From Earliella scabrosa (lineage: Eukaryota > Basidiomycota > Agaricomycetes > Polyporales > Polyporaceae), in assembly GCA_022605405.1 (NCBI GenBank), contig JABYQQ010000021.1, forward strand, positions 186,001 to 250,000: 64,000 bases of DNA, written 5' to 3'. Numbering within the stretch: position 1 is the first letter of the stretch; every line of letters starts with the position of its first letter. Under the pieces are notes generated by a model. The model was given only the letters and a program-made list of their open reading frames with translations. It searched no databases and was not told the origin of the DNA. Positions 23,713-35,600 of this stretch are shown here, in pieces. The position numbers were made by a program, and so were the translations under genes.

Positions 23713-25513
23713 GCATTGACAGTGCCTAACCAGAGCCTTAGGAGTTACCGGCGGGGGCATGGCCAGCATCAGTGGGTGAGGGGAGCATGGACACGAGAAA
23801 CGCGACGCCATCGCGTGCGTGACCCAACGCGACGCGCAACGTTGGCTGGGAGAGTGGAGGGGCAAGCAGAGAACCTCGGAGGTAGCGTAGATCGTCGCGT
23901 GAGTGTGTAGATCCAAGACATGACGCTCGAAGGAGTTCAGTGCAATTGCGAGCTTCACTGGGGGACAAAGGGGCACCGACGCGCAGGACCTGTGTTCATG
24001 CCCGAACGTGGTGCCGTCTGGGGCCCAAGGCCAAACGCATGCGTGTGACTGAGCGGATACAGCTCCCGGAGCGTCGGCCCTACCCCATCGCCCAACGGCG
24101 GGAAGTATGGCTCCTCGTTATCCCGCGGCTGGTGGTCGAGACACTCCTTGAACGCGACGCGCGGCAGGGACGCGTAGAACGTGTGGTGCTTGCTCTCGAG
24201 CGCATCTCGCAGGGTCGCCACGGATCTGTTCGGGTGGAGGATGGACCACGGAGAGCGGCACGAGTTCTGCGGGCACGCCTTGGATGCGAGCAAGAGGCCG
24301 TTCAGGCGTGTGCTCAGTGCGGCGTGCTCAGGTGCGGAGAGGTCGAGCGGGGAGAGCTCGTACGGGTCGACCTACAGGCAGGCGAGAGGAATTCTCGGTG
24401 TTAGTCATGGGAACCTCGACGGTCAGAGATGCAGGATCACACGCACGATTTACACACGAGCAACAGGCCGTTCAGGCGTGAGCTCAGTCCAGAGTGCTTG
24501 GCGCCGAGAGGTTGAGCCGAAAGAACCTGCACGTAGCAACTAGGGATGAGAGATCGGTCCTCCATTAGGGTGCATACGGTCGCGCATTCAAGTTGAGTAG
24601 GAAGAGGACGCACCGCGGTCTAGTTTGCCTGAGGCCTCGCTCTTGCTCCTCTATGCGGACGGGTGAGTACTAGCAGTGGGGAGACACGACCTCACGGATT
24701 GAAGTTGATGCTGGGTTCGTGGCACGAGGTCTCTCCAGTCCTTGCCTGCACAAATGCTGAGAGATGCGTGCTCTTCGGCTGTTTACTGTACTGCATGCGG
24801 ATTCGCCACAATCCGCAGCTGAATCAATGAACTTCCATGTGAGCCAGCTTACCTGATCGTTGAATCAGTGCTCCAGTCCTCGACACTAGCGGGAGTTAGG
24901 ATGCACCGCAGTCCTAGGACGCACGCTAGAAGGTATGCTTGCTAAATGGGCAAGCAAGCACAAAGGTTAGTTCGCTTCACGGTCATCGCGTACAGTAGAG
25001 GAAGCAGGCTTAAATGTTATTTGCACAAGTTCTCTGTTCTGGTGCCTGTGCGCTCGGGTACACTGGGAATGGATGCCATGAAGAGCGACCCGAGCGAGAA
25101 TCTCTGCGGGAGCGGTTAGAGCAAGGCTGCTTGTCTAGAGACAAATCTTCCACATCCACCCGGCAATACAGGAGTCACAGGACATAGAGTGTTTCCAGCG
25201 CAGATGAGCTGAATACTGGCCGGGAGAACATCCATGCACGGTAGAGCGCACATTACGCACCTCGCTGACTCCTCGGAAGACACGGTATCCAACGATTCGG
25301 CCGGCTGACGTACGCAACTCTGCCCAGAAATGCTTCAGCCGGACATATCTGGCGAGGCGGCCGGCCGAGTACACTGAATGCGCCGAAGTCGAGCGATCAA
25401 CTGATTTGAATTCGAGTGATGCAACATTGGCACTCACCGAAACCACGTAAATAGGCACAAGTTGTCGGTACCATGTCAAGAGGGTAGTAGCGTCCTTCCC
25501 GCCGCACTGCACC
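23713..25513. other. No gene supported; a duplicated GC-rich segment
   Basis: A segment beginning GAGCAAGAGGCCGTTCAGGC at ~24289 recurs as GAGCAACAGGCCGTTCAGGC at ~24459, 170 bases later. A minus-strand ORF at 23955-24293 (112 codons) has no known motif. From ~24600 on the sequence is non-coding by appearance. Confidence 0.4.
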
Positions 25514-26036
25514 ATGCCAGGTCTTACATTCATGCACACCGATCTGCGCACAGGCGAGAAAATCGTCGTCCACTCCAACCCAGAGCATGCCCGCCGCCAC
25601 TACCACAACCATCGTGCGCAGAAACGCGGCGATCTTCGCGGTCTCATGGATGAAAGTCTCAGTGAGTCCGAACACCTAAGCATGTCAATCCTTCGACATC
25701 CTAACCTCTCGGGCAACAGGGACCTTGACGCGCGACGCGCGACCGGCGATGTACTGGACACTCGAGGAGTACCTCGAGATCGTCGTCGGCGTGTACCGCT
25801 ACAAGCTCGTCGGCTGGCCGCGCCGCGTGCGCTTCGCGAACCTCAGCGACATCCCTGGCGGCCAGAGCATACTCTCGTACCTCCTCACGCGCTCGAAGTC
25901 GGCCCGGATGCGCTTTGAGGTGAACGGGTTGACAACCGACGTGAGAACGTCGCGCACGGACCCAAAATCTTGGCGAGCGGCGAGTGACTGGACGCTCGAG
26001 GAGTACCTCGAGATCGTGGTCGGCGAGTACCGCTAG
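25514..26036 (+). CDS. Small uncharacterised protein whose last exon is tandemly duplicated
   Basis: Exons 25514-25661 and 25720-26036 join in frame (phase 1) to 154 residues. Exon 1 reads MPGLTFMHTDLRTGEKIVVH with a basic tail. Exon 2 has YWTLEEYLEIVVGVYRYKLVGWPRRV-like sequence (seen in two pieces: YWTLEEYLEIVVG and YKLVGWPRRVRFANLSDIPGG), a module I recall from unnamed agaricomycete proteins. The reading frame runs on into a second copy of the module and stops at a TAG where the first copy has TAC (Tyr). The original protein probably ended shortly after the first module. Function unknown. Confidence 0.5.
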
Positions 26037-26205
26037 AAGCTCGTCGGCTGGCCGCGCCACGTCCGCTTTGTTAACCTCAGCGACATCCTGGCGGCGAGAA
26101 CATGCTCTCGTACCTCCTCTCGCGCTGGATGATGCGATTTGAGGTGAACGGGTTGACAACCGAGGTGAGAACGTCGCGCATGGACGCAAAATCTTGACGG
26201 TAGGG
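25755..26205 (+). repeat. 234-bp tandem duplication, second copy decayed
   Basis: The block from the YWTLEEYLEIVVG codons at 25755 recurs at 25989 (offset 234), and the trailing GAGGTGAACGGGTTGACAAC occurs at about 25917 and 26140. The second copy has a stop (TAC to TAG at 26034-26036) and deletions around 26085-26130 that shift the frame, so it no longer encodes the module. Confidence 0.8.
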
Positions 26206-26631
26206 CGACCAGGGAGGAGAGAGAGGGCCTAGGGCTCATCTCATGCGTGGTCGAAGTCCCGGTTTTGTGACTCGTGGGCCCATCTGGACGTATAGCCTTT
26301 GGAGGAAGAAAGGGTTAAGTTAGGCGTGCGACGCCCGGAACGGACACGTCGCAGTCCCTGAATGCGTGTGTGCAAAGAGGAGGAAGCTAGCTGCGCGAGG
26401 CCGCCCAAGCACATGTCGCGCGGGGACGTGAGCGTTGGGGACTGACAAACGTCTGGTGTGAGCGTGTTCCCATGCATGTGCTGGGACGGGACAGTATGGC
26501 GACGGCCATCCGGCTCCTGCTTGTATCGCACAAAGCAAGGCTGAACTACCTGTCCACTACAAGTGGACACATGAGCAGAGAACACGCGAAGGAAATGATC
26601 ATTCACGAATGGTATGAAGTGAAAACAACCG
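26037..26631. other. Intergenic between convergent genes
   Basis: After the decayed module copy there is no coding signal to the stop codon of the minus-strand integrase-core gene at 26632. Two convergent genes end here; the region would hold their 3' ends. No polyadenylation signal is clear. Confidence 0.5.
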
Positions 26632-29600
26632 TCAAAAAAGCGAGACACAGTACGCGAGAGCTCCGACCCAAATCTGCCTGCGCACCAGCATATCGCGAGT
26701 GGCCAGATCGAAATGGGCCGCGAGATGTGCGTTGAGGCGCGCGACCAAATGAGGAGCAAGGGGACAGGTAGGGGGGTCGCATGTCACCTCGGAGAGGCGC
26801 GCGGGAGTGGTGGTGGGCGTGAACGGGTTGGACGGATTGCGAGTTGCTGGTTCGCCCGCGTTATGCTCGCGATGATGCCGCATGAGCTGCTCGTCGTCCA
26901 GGACAGCCCAATCGACGCCGTACTCCGCGAAGTCGGTCACCGGTTCTGGGTCGGGTTGCGGGCGCGGTGCAAGAACATGATTGATGCCGCGTGGACCGTG
27001 CTCCACCATGCCGAACATGAAGAGTTCGCGCGGGCTCGCCGTAGCCTCCCCGCGAATGCGAAGGCGATGAGCATTCCAGCTCTCGGCCCAGTCCTGCGCG
27101 TCCTGATTGATCGCATGAAGAAAGAGATGATGGATGAGCCATATGTGCGCGGAGCAGTCGGCGTTGAGGCCAGAGGTCTGCTCCAGCTCCAGGAAGAAGG
27201 TCTTCCACTTGCCGCCGAAGCCATGCGTGACATCGAACCAGAGTCGCTCAATGCGAGTGTTGTGTACGCTCCTGTGGGCAGTTAACACACTGAGAACAAG
27301 CACAAGCAAGCGAACACTCACGATCCCCAGATGTACGACCCGCGACCTACACCCTGGTTGGCCTCCATCCATTCCGCAACCCTGATGTTCTCGGTGCCGT
27401 GATCGCCGCGGACGCGGCTCGGAACGCCATGATGTTGTGTGCTTTCCAAGAATAGGAGGAGCACAGTGTCCGCACGGTTGTTCGTGTGGACGCGAATGGC
27501 GGTGACGAACCGAGAGAACCCGTCGATGAAACAATGTATGACGAACTTCCATCTGATGAGCCCTAGGAACACCGTCGCATGAGCGTGAGAGCGGGAGCAT
27601 GAGCATACATGACGTACCGTGCTGGCCGTCATGGTGGACGAGGGAATTAGGGCCCGGGACTTGATACTTCTTGCGAACGATACGACGGCGACCAAAGGTG
27701 GCTGGAGCGCCACGCACGCGGACAAAGGAGAGTCGGATACGCGCGTCTGGAACGCGGTGGCCACGCGCGCGGAGGTGTCCTGCAATCATCTCGCGACCCC
27801 ATTGTGGGAACACAGTGAGAATGTCGCCAATCTCGCGATCCAGCTCGTCGTCCGTGAGAGTGGACACTGGAGGGGTCATGGTGGTGTGCTGACGCACGGT
27901 TGTCCCGTCGGGGGTTTGCAGCTCCTGGAACACGGGAGGCCCGGGCTCGACGAGCCCATAGCGGAGAGCCGAACGTCGCACGGTGCGCGGCGAGCAGTCG
28001 AGTAGCCGCGCGACACGCGCGGGGCCGCGCATCTCGAGGGCGAACTCGAGGAACGTGGGGTCGATAACCTTGGAAGGCCTGCCGCGGCGGCCGGTGCGCA
28101 CAGTTTGAATCACGGGCAAGTGCGGACTGTCAGGTGGGTCAACCGAGGAATGACACGCGGCGTCGAGGTGCTGAACGATGGCCTCGAGACTGTCCTGCAA
28201 TAGCCGGTACTCATCCAATGGGAGGACGGCCCGAGCCTGAGGGGTCATCACCTGTAGGCTCCATACTTGTATCACAAACCCCCAGACCTGTGGTGCTCCA
28301 TTGTGACTTTTGGTGGGTCCGAGGTAACACACCTCATCTCACTTGTAACAAGGGCTTGTCAGAATGGGCTGCACTTGTTAAAAACAGCTCTAGGGCAGTT
28401 TGTCACATTTGTGTGTACTTGTAGCTAGTCTTGTAGCTTTATGCCCACTTGTCAGAATCCGCTCTAGGGCAGTTTGTCACATTTGTGTGTACTTGTAGCT
28501 AGTCTTGTAGCTTTATGCCCACTTGTCAGAATCCGCTCTAGGGCAGTTTGTCACATTTGTGTGTACTTGTAGCTAGTCTTGTAGCTTTCTGCCCACTTGT
28601 TAGAATCCATATTGGGGTGATCTTGATGGCTTTCCTGGTATAGTAGGGGTGCTTACCTAATGTTGTGGCGCTGTTTGGGCGCTTTTTTGACGCCCATAAG
28701 CGGTAGGTGACCCTATAGAGGGGCTACCTGCTTCCCCTCTAGCTCCTTCAAATCTACACCAATAGGGGTGTATGTGGGTGCGTTGGGTTCGCATTTTCAG
28801 CCTCTATTTGATGGTCAAATGTACAGAAGATAGTGTTCAGAATTGTGGGATTTGCAGCTGTATGTAGCTACTACTATTTGCTACCTACTGTACATTGGGG
28901 GAACCACTGATCCATATTTCACGTACAGGGTACCATTAGATGGGGAAAAATCACAGCTTTCCAACGCACCCTGTATCATGGTATAAAATGGAGTAGCAGC
29001 GGAGCTATGGCCCAATACATTTTCGCAAAAAGTTGTACCATTGTTTGCCTGATATCTTGGAATATGTTGAATGGTGTGCCATGCCCTATACACCATTGGA
29101 ATGGCATCGAGCAGGGCTTTCCAACGGTACCCTGATCACCCCAATCCGTAAAGGTTATCTGACCCTCTCCTCCTGACCCCATTCCCATCAATCCTCTAAT
29201 AGCTCTGTGGCATCTCACCCTTTTGGCCTACAACTTTGGGACACACACCATCCAGTATTTATCCTCTGATGTGGGAAGTATCATGATCTGGTACTGCCTG
29301 TGTCATCTGTTCTGGATCTAACATACTTAGCATGCCTCTAGCAGTGCATCACTTATTGTGGACTCAGAACCTTATGGATTGTCATGCTGTTTGCTGTATC
29401 TTATCAAGGCTTCATAGAAGTATGTCCATCTAGCTCCAGCCATTCAGATATGCTTTTGATCCCACTGGATCTTCTTATCAGCTCTCCACCTTGCTCACCA
29501 CCTACCAATAGATCTGGAGCATACTTGGATCTCATACTTTCAGATACAATACTGTCAAACAGCCACTACACAATGCAAAAAGAATGATGTGAATTGGTGG

Positions 29601-32600
29601 AGAAGTGGTGGAGATATAGCAGAACATGTGTTCTCAGGCTTATCTGACAGAGCATTGCAGTGCACTGCATGTAGTTACAGTGCACATTCAGTGCATCCTG
29701 AAACATTCTGACCATATTTTTGCCAGTACATAAGCAAATGGCATGATTCTTTTTGCACATTGTGTAGAGCATCAGTCTCTACTCTATCTTGATGAACTTC
29801 AGACCTGGAAGGCTGGGAGCCGACTGTAAGTCGAACAGAGAGAGATCTTCAGTCAGTGAGCGAACGACTATATTGCATAGATAAGTACCTGTAAGTCGAA
29901 CAGAGAGAGACTACAAGTACTTAGTCAGTAAGTAAGTAGAAGGCATATGTATGTAGGAGACTTACTCTTCAGTCAGTGAGCGAACGACTGAAGAGCAGAG
30001 GCGAAATGTGAGCTGCTTATATAGACGTAGGGAAGGTAGCTGAGTAAGCGTAGAAAGCAGTCACATGTTAGCCACAAGACGATGAGTAAGAGGCATACGA
30101 GGCTATGGTGCGAGGATGAGTCAGTATGACGCGAGGATGAGCACCAAGTCTGAGTCAGACATAAGGTCTGGAACTATCCGGAACATCGTAGAACGCACTG
30201 GTACGTAGAGGTAAAGTCCGGAAAGAAAGAACTATCGTACAGATGCAGAGTTATCTATATATAGTAATGAAGAAGCATAGCCCATGCTGTGCGTCATGTG
30301 AACGCATAGCCACAAGTCCATATGGGGACATATCGGTCCGGACAGTGCCGGATAACCCTAAGTTCAACACTCCCACTCGTTCAAGATGTGACATAAGCAA
30401 GACCAATCTCTTGGACGAACTTCGACTGAATTGCCAAAGGCACATTCTTAGTCAGAGCGTCGGCGAGTTGATCCGCAGTCGCTACATAGAAGATCTCGGT
30501 CGATCCCAACTCCACCTGCTCTCGGATGAAGTGGTATCTAACCTCGATGTGCTTGGTCCGGCGGTCGATCACGGGATTGACAGACAGGAAGATAGACCCC
30601 TGATTGTCAAGACACATGGGAGTTGGTCGAGACATGTCATCGCCGAGTTCTTCACCGAATGTCCTCAGCCACACCAATTGACGACAAGTGTCAGAGGCCG
30701 CTTTATACTCCGCTTCGGTCGAGGAAAGCGAAATGGTAGGCTGACGCCTCGATGCCCACGATATAGCAGCACCTGCCATCAGAAAGATGAAGCCAGAGGT
30801 AGAGTGCCGATCATCACGGTCTTCAGCCCAGTCCGAATCAGAGTACGAAATCAGACCGTCATTAGACGCTCCCTGGTAGCGCAGCCGGTACGCCTTAGTA
30901 CCCTGAAGATACCGGAGGACATACTTGGCATAGTGAAGATGCGCGTCTGAGGGATTGGCATTGAACTTCGAAAGCCGTGTGACAGCAAAGGCTATGTCGG
31001 GCCGCGTACCGAGCATGGCGTACAGAAGACTGCCAATCAAGCTCTGATAGCGCTGACGCGACGCATCGGTGGCGGTGTGCTCAGATGACTCTAGAACAGC
31101 ACCAGCAGGGAGAGGGGTACGCGACGGCTTACAGTCGGCCATGTGAAAGCGCTCAAGAACGGACTGGATGTACTCTTCCTGGTCGATCTCGATGATCCGC
31201 GTAGCACGGTCACGAGTGATGCGAAGACCAAGGAAACGCTGAACTGGTCCCAAGTCCGTCATCTTGTACTGCTTAGAAAGCGAACGCTTCACGTGCTGTA
31301 TGTGGCCAGGCTGATCGCCGAGGAGAAGTAGATCGTCGACATAAAGAACGACGATAGTGACGTGATCCCCCCCTTGTCGCCGATATACATAGATCCCGGC
31401 ATCGGAATAGGTCCGTTTGAATCCCAGGCTAATAAGCGACTGGTGGATTTTCACGTTCCACTGACGGGATGCCTGCTTAAGACCATAGATTGCCTTTTTC
31501 AGCAGACACACGTGATCCTCCTTGCCAGGAACGATCCAACCTTCCGGCTGTTCCATGTAGATCTCCTCATCCAGATCGCCGTTAAGGAACGCGGTCTTGA
31601 CATCCATTGACTCGATGTCCCAGTCCTCAAGCGCTGCATGCGCGAGAAGGTACCGGATAGACTCGAACCGCGCCACGGGGGAGAAGGTCTCGTGATAGTC
31701 CTCGCCCCACACCTGAGTGAAACCCTTAGCGACTAGACGAGCTTTGTACCGCCCATCGTGCTTGATGTCATAGACCCAGCGGTTAGAGACCACGTGCCGA
31801 TCTTTCGGACGAGGGACAAGGACCCAAGTCTTATTCTCGAGCAACGAGTCATACTCCGCTTTCTCCGCATCGCGCCATTTCTCAGCTTCAGGCGACTTCA
31901 TGGCTTCCTTGTGGGAGTTCGGAATGCCAGTTTTGTACTGAGACGCCATGAGAAACATGAGAAGCGCTTGGTCCTCTCGCTGCGTGCCATCCGGATCAGT
32001 CCGGGCATCGACTTTAGCCGGTGGCTCATCGCCGTACACGTTATCACGAGTCTTCGACTCGGACCGTTTACCCGCATTCTCACGCCGTGGTCTGTCACGC
32101 GCAAGGCTGGGAGGCTGTTCTCCCACTGGAGGGTGACGTCCTCGCTTGTGAGCAGGCTTAGGCGGTGGTACAGCAGGCGGTTGAGGCGGTTGCGGCGGCG
32201 GAGGAGCAGGGGCGTCAGCTGGAGGAGGCGCTTCAGCAGGAGGTGGCTGAGCATCCGCTGGAGGGTCAGGTGGTAGATCTGGGAGTTCAGGAACAATCTC
32301 GGGATGGAGGTCGTCCTCATGACCGTCGACATCGGCTTCGGAAGCCTTATCAGACTGATCATCTGGGAACGGATGGTCATCCGGGGTAACAGGATGGTTG
32401 CCGGGGAGTTTACGAGCAGGGAAAGACTCTTCATCGAATGTCACATCGCGAGACACTACGATAGAGCGGTTGGCTGGATTCCAAAACTTATACCCCTTGG
32501 AACCAGACTCATACCCTACGAAGATCATCTCGACAGCCTTCTTATCGAGTTTCCCTTCGCGCTTTGCCTTCTGCACGTGTACAAAGGCTTTGCACCCGAA

Positions 32601-35600
32601 CACTCGGAAGTAGGAGACGTCCGGAACGGTTCCGTCCCACTTGGTGATGGGGCATTGCCATTTGTGTCGACGCATCGGTTGACGATTGTAGATATGAACG
32701 GCTGCATCAACGGCGAGTTGCCAGAAACCGTGACTAAGACCTGCCTGATGGAGCATGGCCATAGCTTTTTCGACGATAGTACGGTTCCAGCGCTCAGCGC
32801 GTCCATTCTGCTGCGGAGAGCCAGGCATAGTCTTCTGGTGCTCGATCCCGTGCGAACGAAGAAGCTCAGAGAACTCGGTAGAAGTGTATTCTCCCCCTCG
32901 GTCCGAGCGGACCTTCTTGATCTTTCGACCGGTCTGGGTCTCAGCCCACGCCTTGTAGTCGAGGAACGCTTGGAACGCATCCGACTTCGACTTAAGGTAG
33001 TAAGCACGGGCGAGTCCGGAGTAGTCATCAATGAAACCGGCGAAATACTTGTAACCTCCGATAGCTTGGGTGCGCATCGGGCCATCAAGATCGGTGTGAA
33101 CGAGCTCGAGTGGTTCCGTAGCACGCTTATCAGAAGGCGGGAAGGGGAGTCGAGTGGATTTGCCCCAGGCACATCCCTCACACGGTTCATCTTCGTCTTC
33201 AGGGGAATCAACAGAATCAACCCCTCGGACGTTCTTCGGGAGATGGCGCAGCGCATCCTTGCCGAGATGACCAAAGCGACGGTGCAAGGTACGAAAGCGG
33301 CTGACGTTAAGATGAACACGCTGGCCATTGTGAAGTTCGAGCTTAGCCCAGTAGATATTGCTCAGGACGTTGTACTCCGCTTCAAGGATCTTGCGACCCT
33401 TGATCCGAATCGTCGAACCAAATTTGACAGCGCCTTCCGGCAGCTTGTCAAAGATGCACATCTTCCCATCTCCTTGGACAAGGGAGTACCCGTTGCGCTC
33501 AATGGTGCCTGTCGAGAAAATACGACCTCTCAACTTCGGGATGTAGTACACATGGGTGAGCGCGATCGGAACTTTGTCACCATCAACCCAAGTGTTACCA
33601 CGGACCGTGCCCTTTCCGAGAGCAAGGATCATGTTGCTCGCATCAGCAGTATTGAAGCTGATGGGCGTATCAAACGGTTGATACTCGGAGAAGTCACTTA
33701 GGTCGCCCGTGATGTGTTGAGAGGCACCTGAGTCCATCAGCCATGCAGTCCAGTTCTCACTAGAGGCAACAAGGGCCTCGGGGTAGAAAGAACCAACAAT
33801 GTTAGACGACGCGACTACATTTACAGACTGAGACTCGACGACGGTATGCGCATGGGGCTGATTGTCCTTGTTATTCCCTTTGTCCTTGTCCTTATCCTTG
33901 TCCTTCGCCTTTCCCTTTCCCTTGCCTTTGCCCTTGGGCTTCTTCTCGGGATGCTTGTCCCAGCAGTTAGACTCATGATGATTAGAGCCACCGCAGTGAG
34001 AGCAAGGACCCTTAGGCTTAGGCTTGGTCTGCGAGACCCGGTTCGCGGATTGTCCGGCCTTGCGCAGCGACTCCTCGGCCAAGGTCTTGGACATGATGTC
34101 CTCGACGGTGACCTTGTCGACGTCGATGGTCGCCATGAGCGCAGAGATCATAGACCGATAGGACTCCGGAATCTTCGACAAAAGGAGGAGGGCCTTCATC
34201 TGGGCAGAGAGCGTCACCTTGTTCTTGGTGATGTCATCCATGCGGTTGACGATACGCATCATCTGATCCTGGAGGGACTTCTGCTCGTTCATCCGAGGTT
34301 CAGCCACAAGGGTCTCGAACTGTCCCCAGACGTGAGCGCTGTTTGGCGTGCCAAACTTGTCCTTCAGGGACTTCCACATGTCTGCTGCGGTCTGTTCCCG
34401 AGATGTAGTGGTAGAGGACCCACTGGTTGTAACGGTGTCGAGAATTTCCGCATCGAGGATGTAATGGAAGCTCTGAGCGACCCGCATGTACATCATGCCG
34501 CGAGCCTGCCCGTCGAGCTTGTCCCAGGACTCCTGCTTGTCAGCAGCAGTCGGACGTTTGGTCTTGCCGTTGACGACGTCCCAACAGCCCATGAAGATGA
34601 AGTAGCCCTTCATCTTGGCAGACCAGTCGGTGTACTGGTTCGCCGACGAAAGGGAAGGGATAGAGTCGAGCTTGACGTCTCCCATAATTGATAAGAGAAA
34701 GTGCGATGAGTCGAGATAGTCCTCCGAGAAGTCTACGGATGTTGTTACCGGTGTGACCGGCGGAAGCGGTGTTGCGATAGAAGGAGGTAACTCGATGAGA
34801 GGAGGAGGGAGAGTCTCGAATGGCTCAGGGATAACCTCCGGAGTAGGAGGGATTAGGACGATGAAAGGAAGAGGAGTGGTATAGGGTGTGTCTGATGCGA
34901 CTGGAAGGGCAGTGTTGACTCCAGCAAGGAAATCCTCCTGATCGGGTGATGGAAGAGCCCACTTGAATGTGCCAGGATATTTTTCGGGTCGGATTCCGTT
35001 GTACCGATGAGGACAAAGTTCTCGGTTACAGTTGTACCAGAAGCCGTCCGAATGGAGATGAGAGTCCGAAGGGAACTCCTCGTCTAGGATGTGAGGACGA
35101 TCCCGGCAAGAATCGGCAGTGGGTACGTAGTCAGAGGAATCAGATGACGACTGGGAGTCAATCAGATCCTCGACTTCCGCCTCGGAGTGAGGAGATGCTG
35201 GTGTCGGCTCCAAAACTGTGGTCTAGAAGAGTGCGATGATTGACGATGCCACGTGCGAAACGGTAGATGGGGAACACCTATTGAGGCGAGCCAACAGAGT
35301 CAGGAAGCTGGAGATCCCGACAATCTGGATAGAAGTTGCCAACTGTGCCCAGAAAGACTATAGTAGCTATACGAGAGCAAAGGGTACGGTAAGGAGGGTC
35401 CACACGGTTGTCCTCCGTCTCCAAAGGTGATAAGCACCCCGGATACAACTGCTGGCGGGCGCAAGTGCGTGGCCTGGCAGAGGGATACCTGAAAGCCCAA
35501 ATGCCTCGAGAGCACAACAGGCTGTACAACAGTACTTAGCTACGCGACAACTAAACAAAAGCGCTCAGGGCTGCGTCACGAGCGCAGGAATGTCCCCCTG

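Noticed and set aside
26632..28332. Single 566-codon reading of the integrase gene through its introns
   Set aside because: Reads through two GT-AG introns and the foldback terminus; the spliced version restores the DDE core, which the unspliced one lacks (it misses Asp309).
28388..28609. CRISPR-like direct repeats
   Set aside because: The 74-bp units are head-to-tail without unique spacers, occur inside transposon arms and are in a eukaryotic genome.
32304..33328. Possibility that the copia element carries an extra antisense gene
   Set aside because: No independent motif, and the antisense frame is open only where the sense codon bias forces it.
30243..35430. Long plus-strand ORFs such as 32304-33701 (465 codons)
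   Set aside because: They lie opposite the copia polyprotein, whose motifs on the minus strand are unmistakable; they are antisense shadows.
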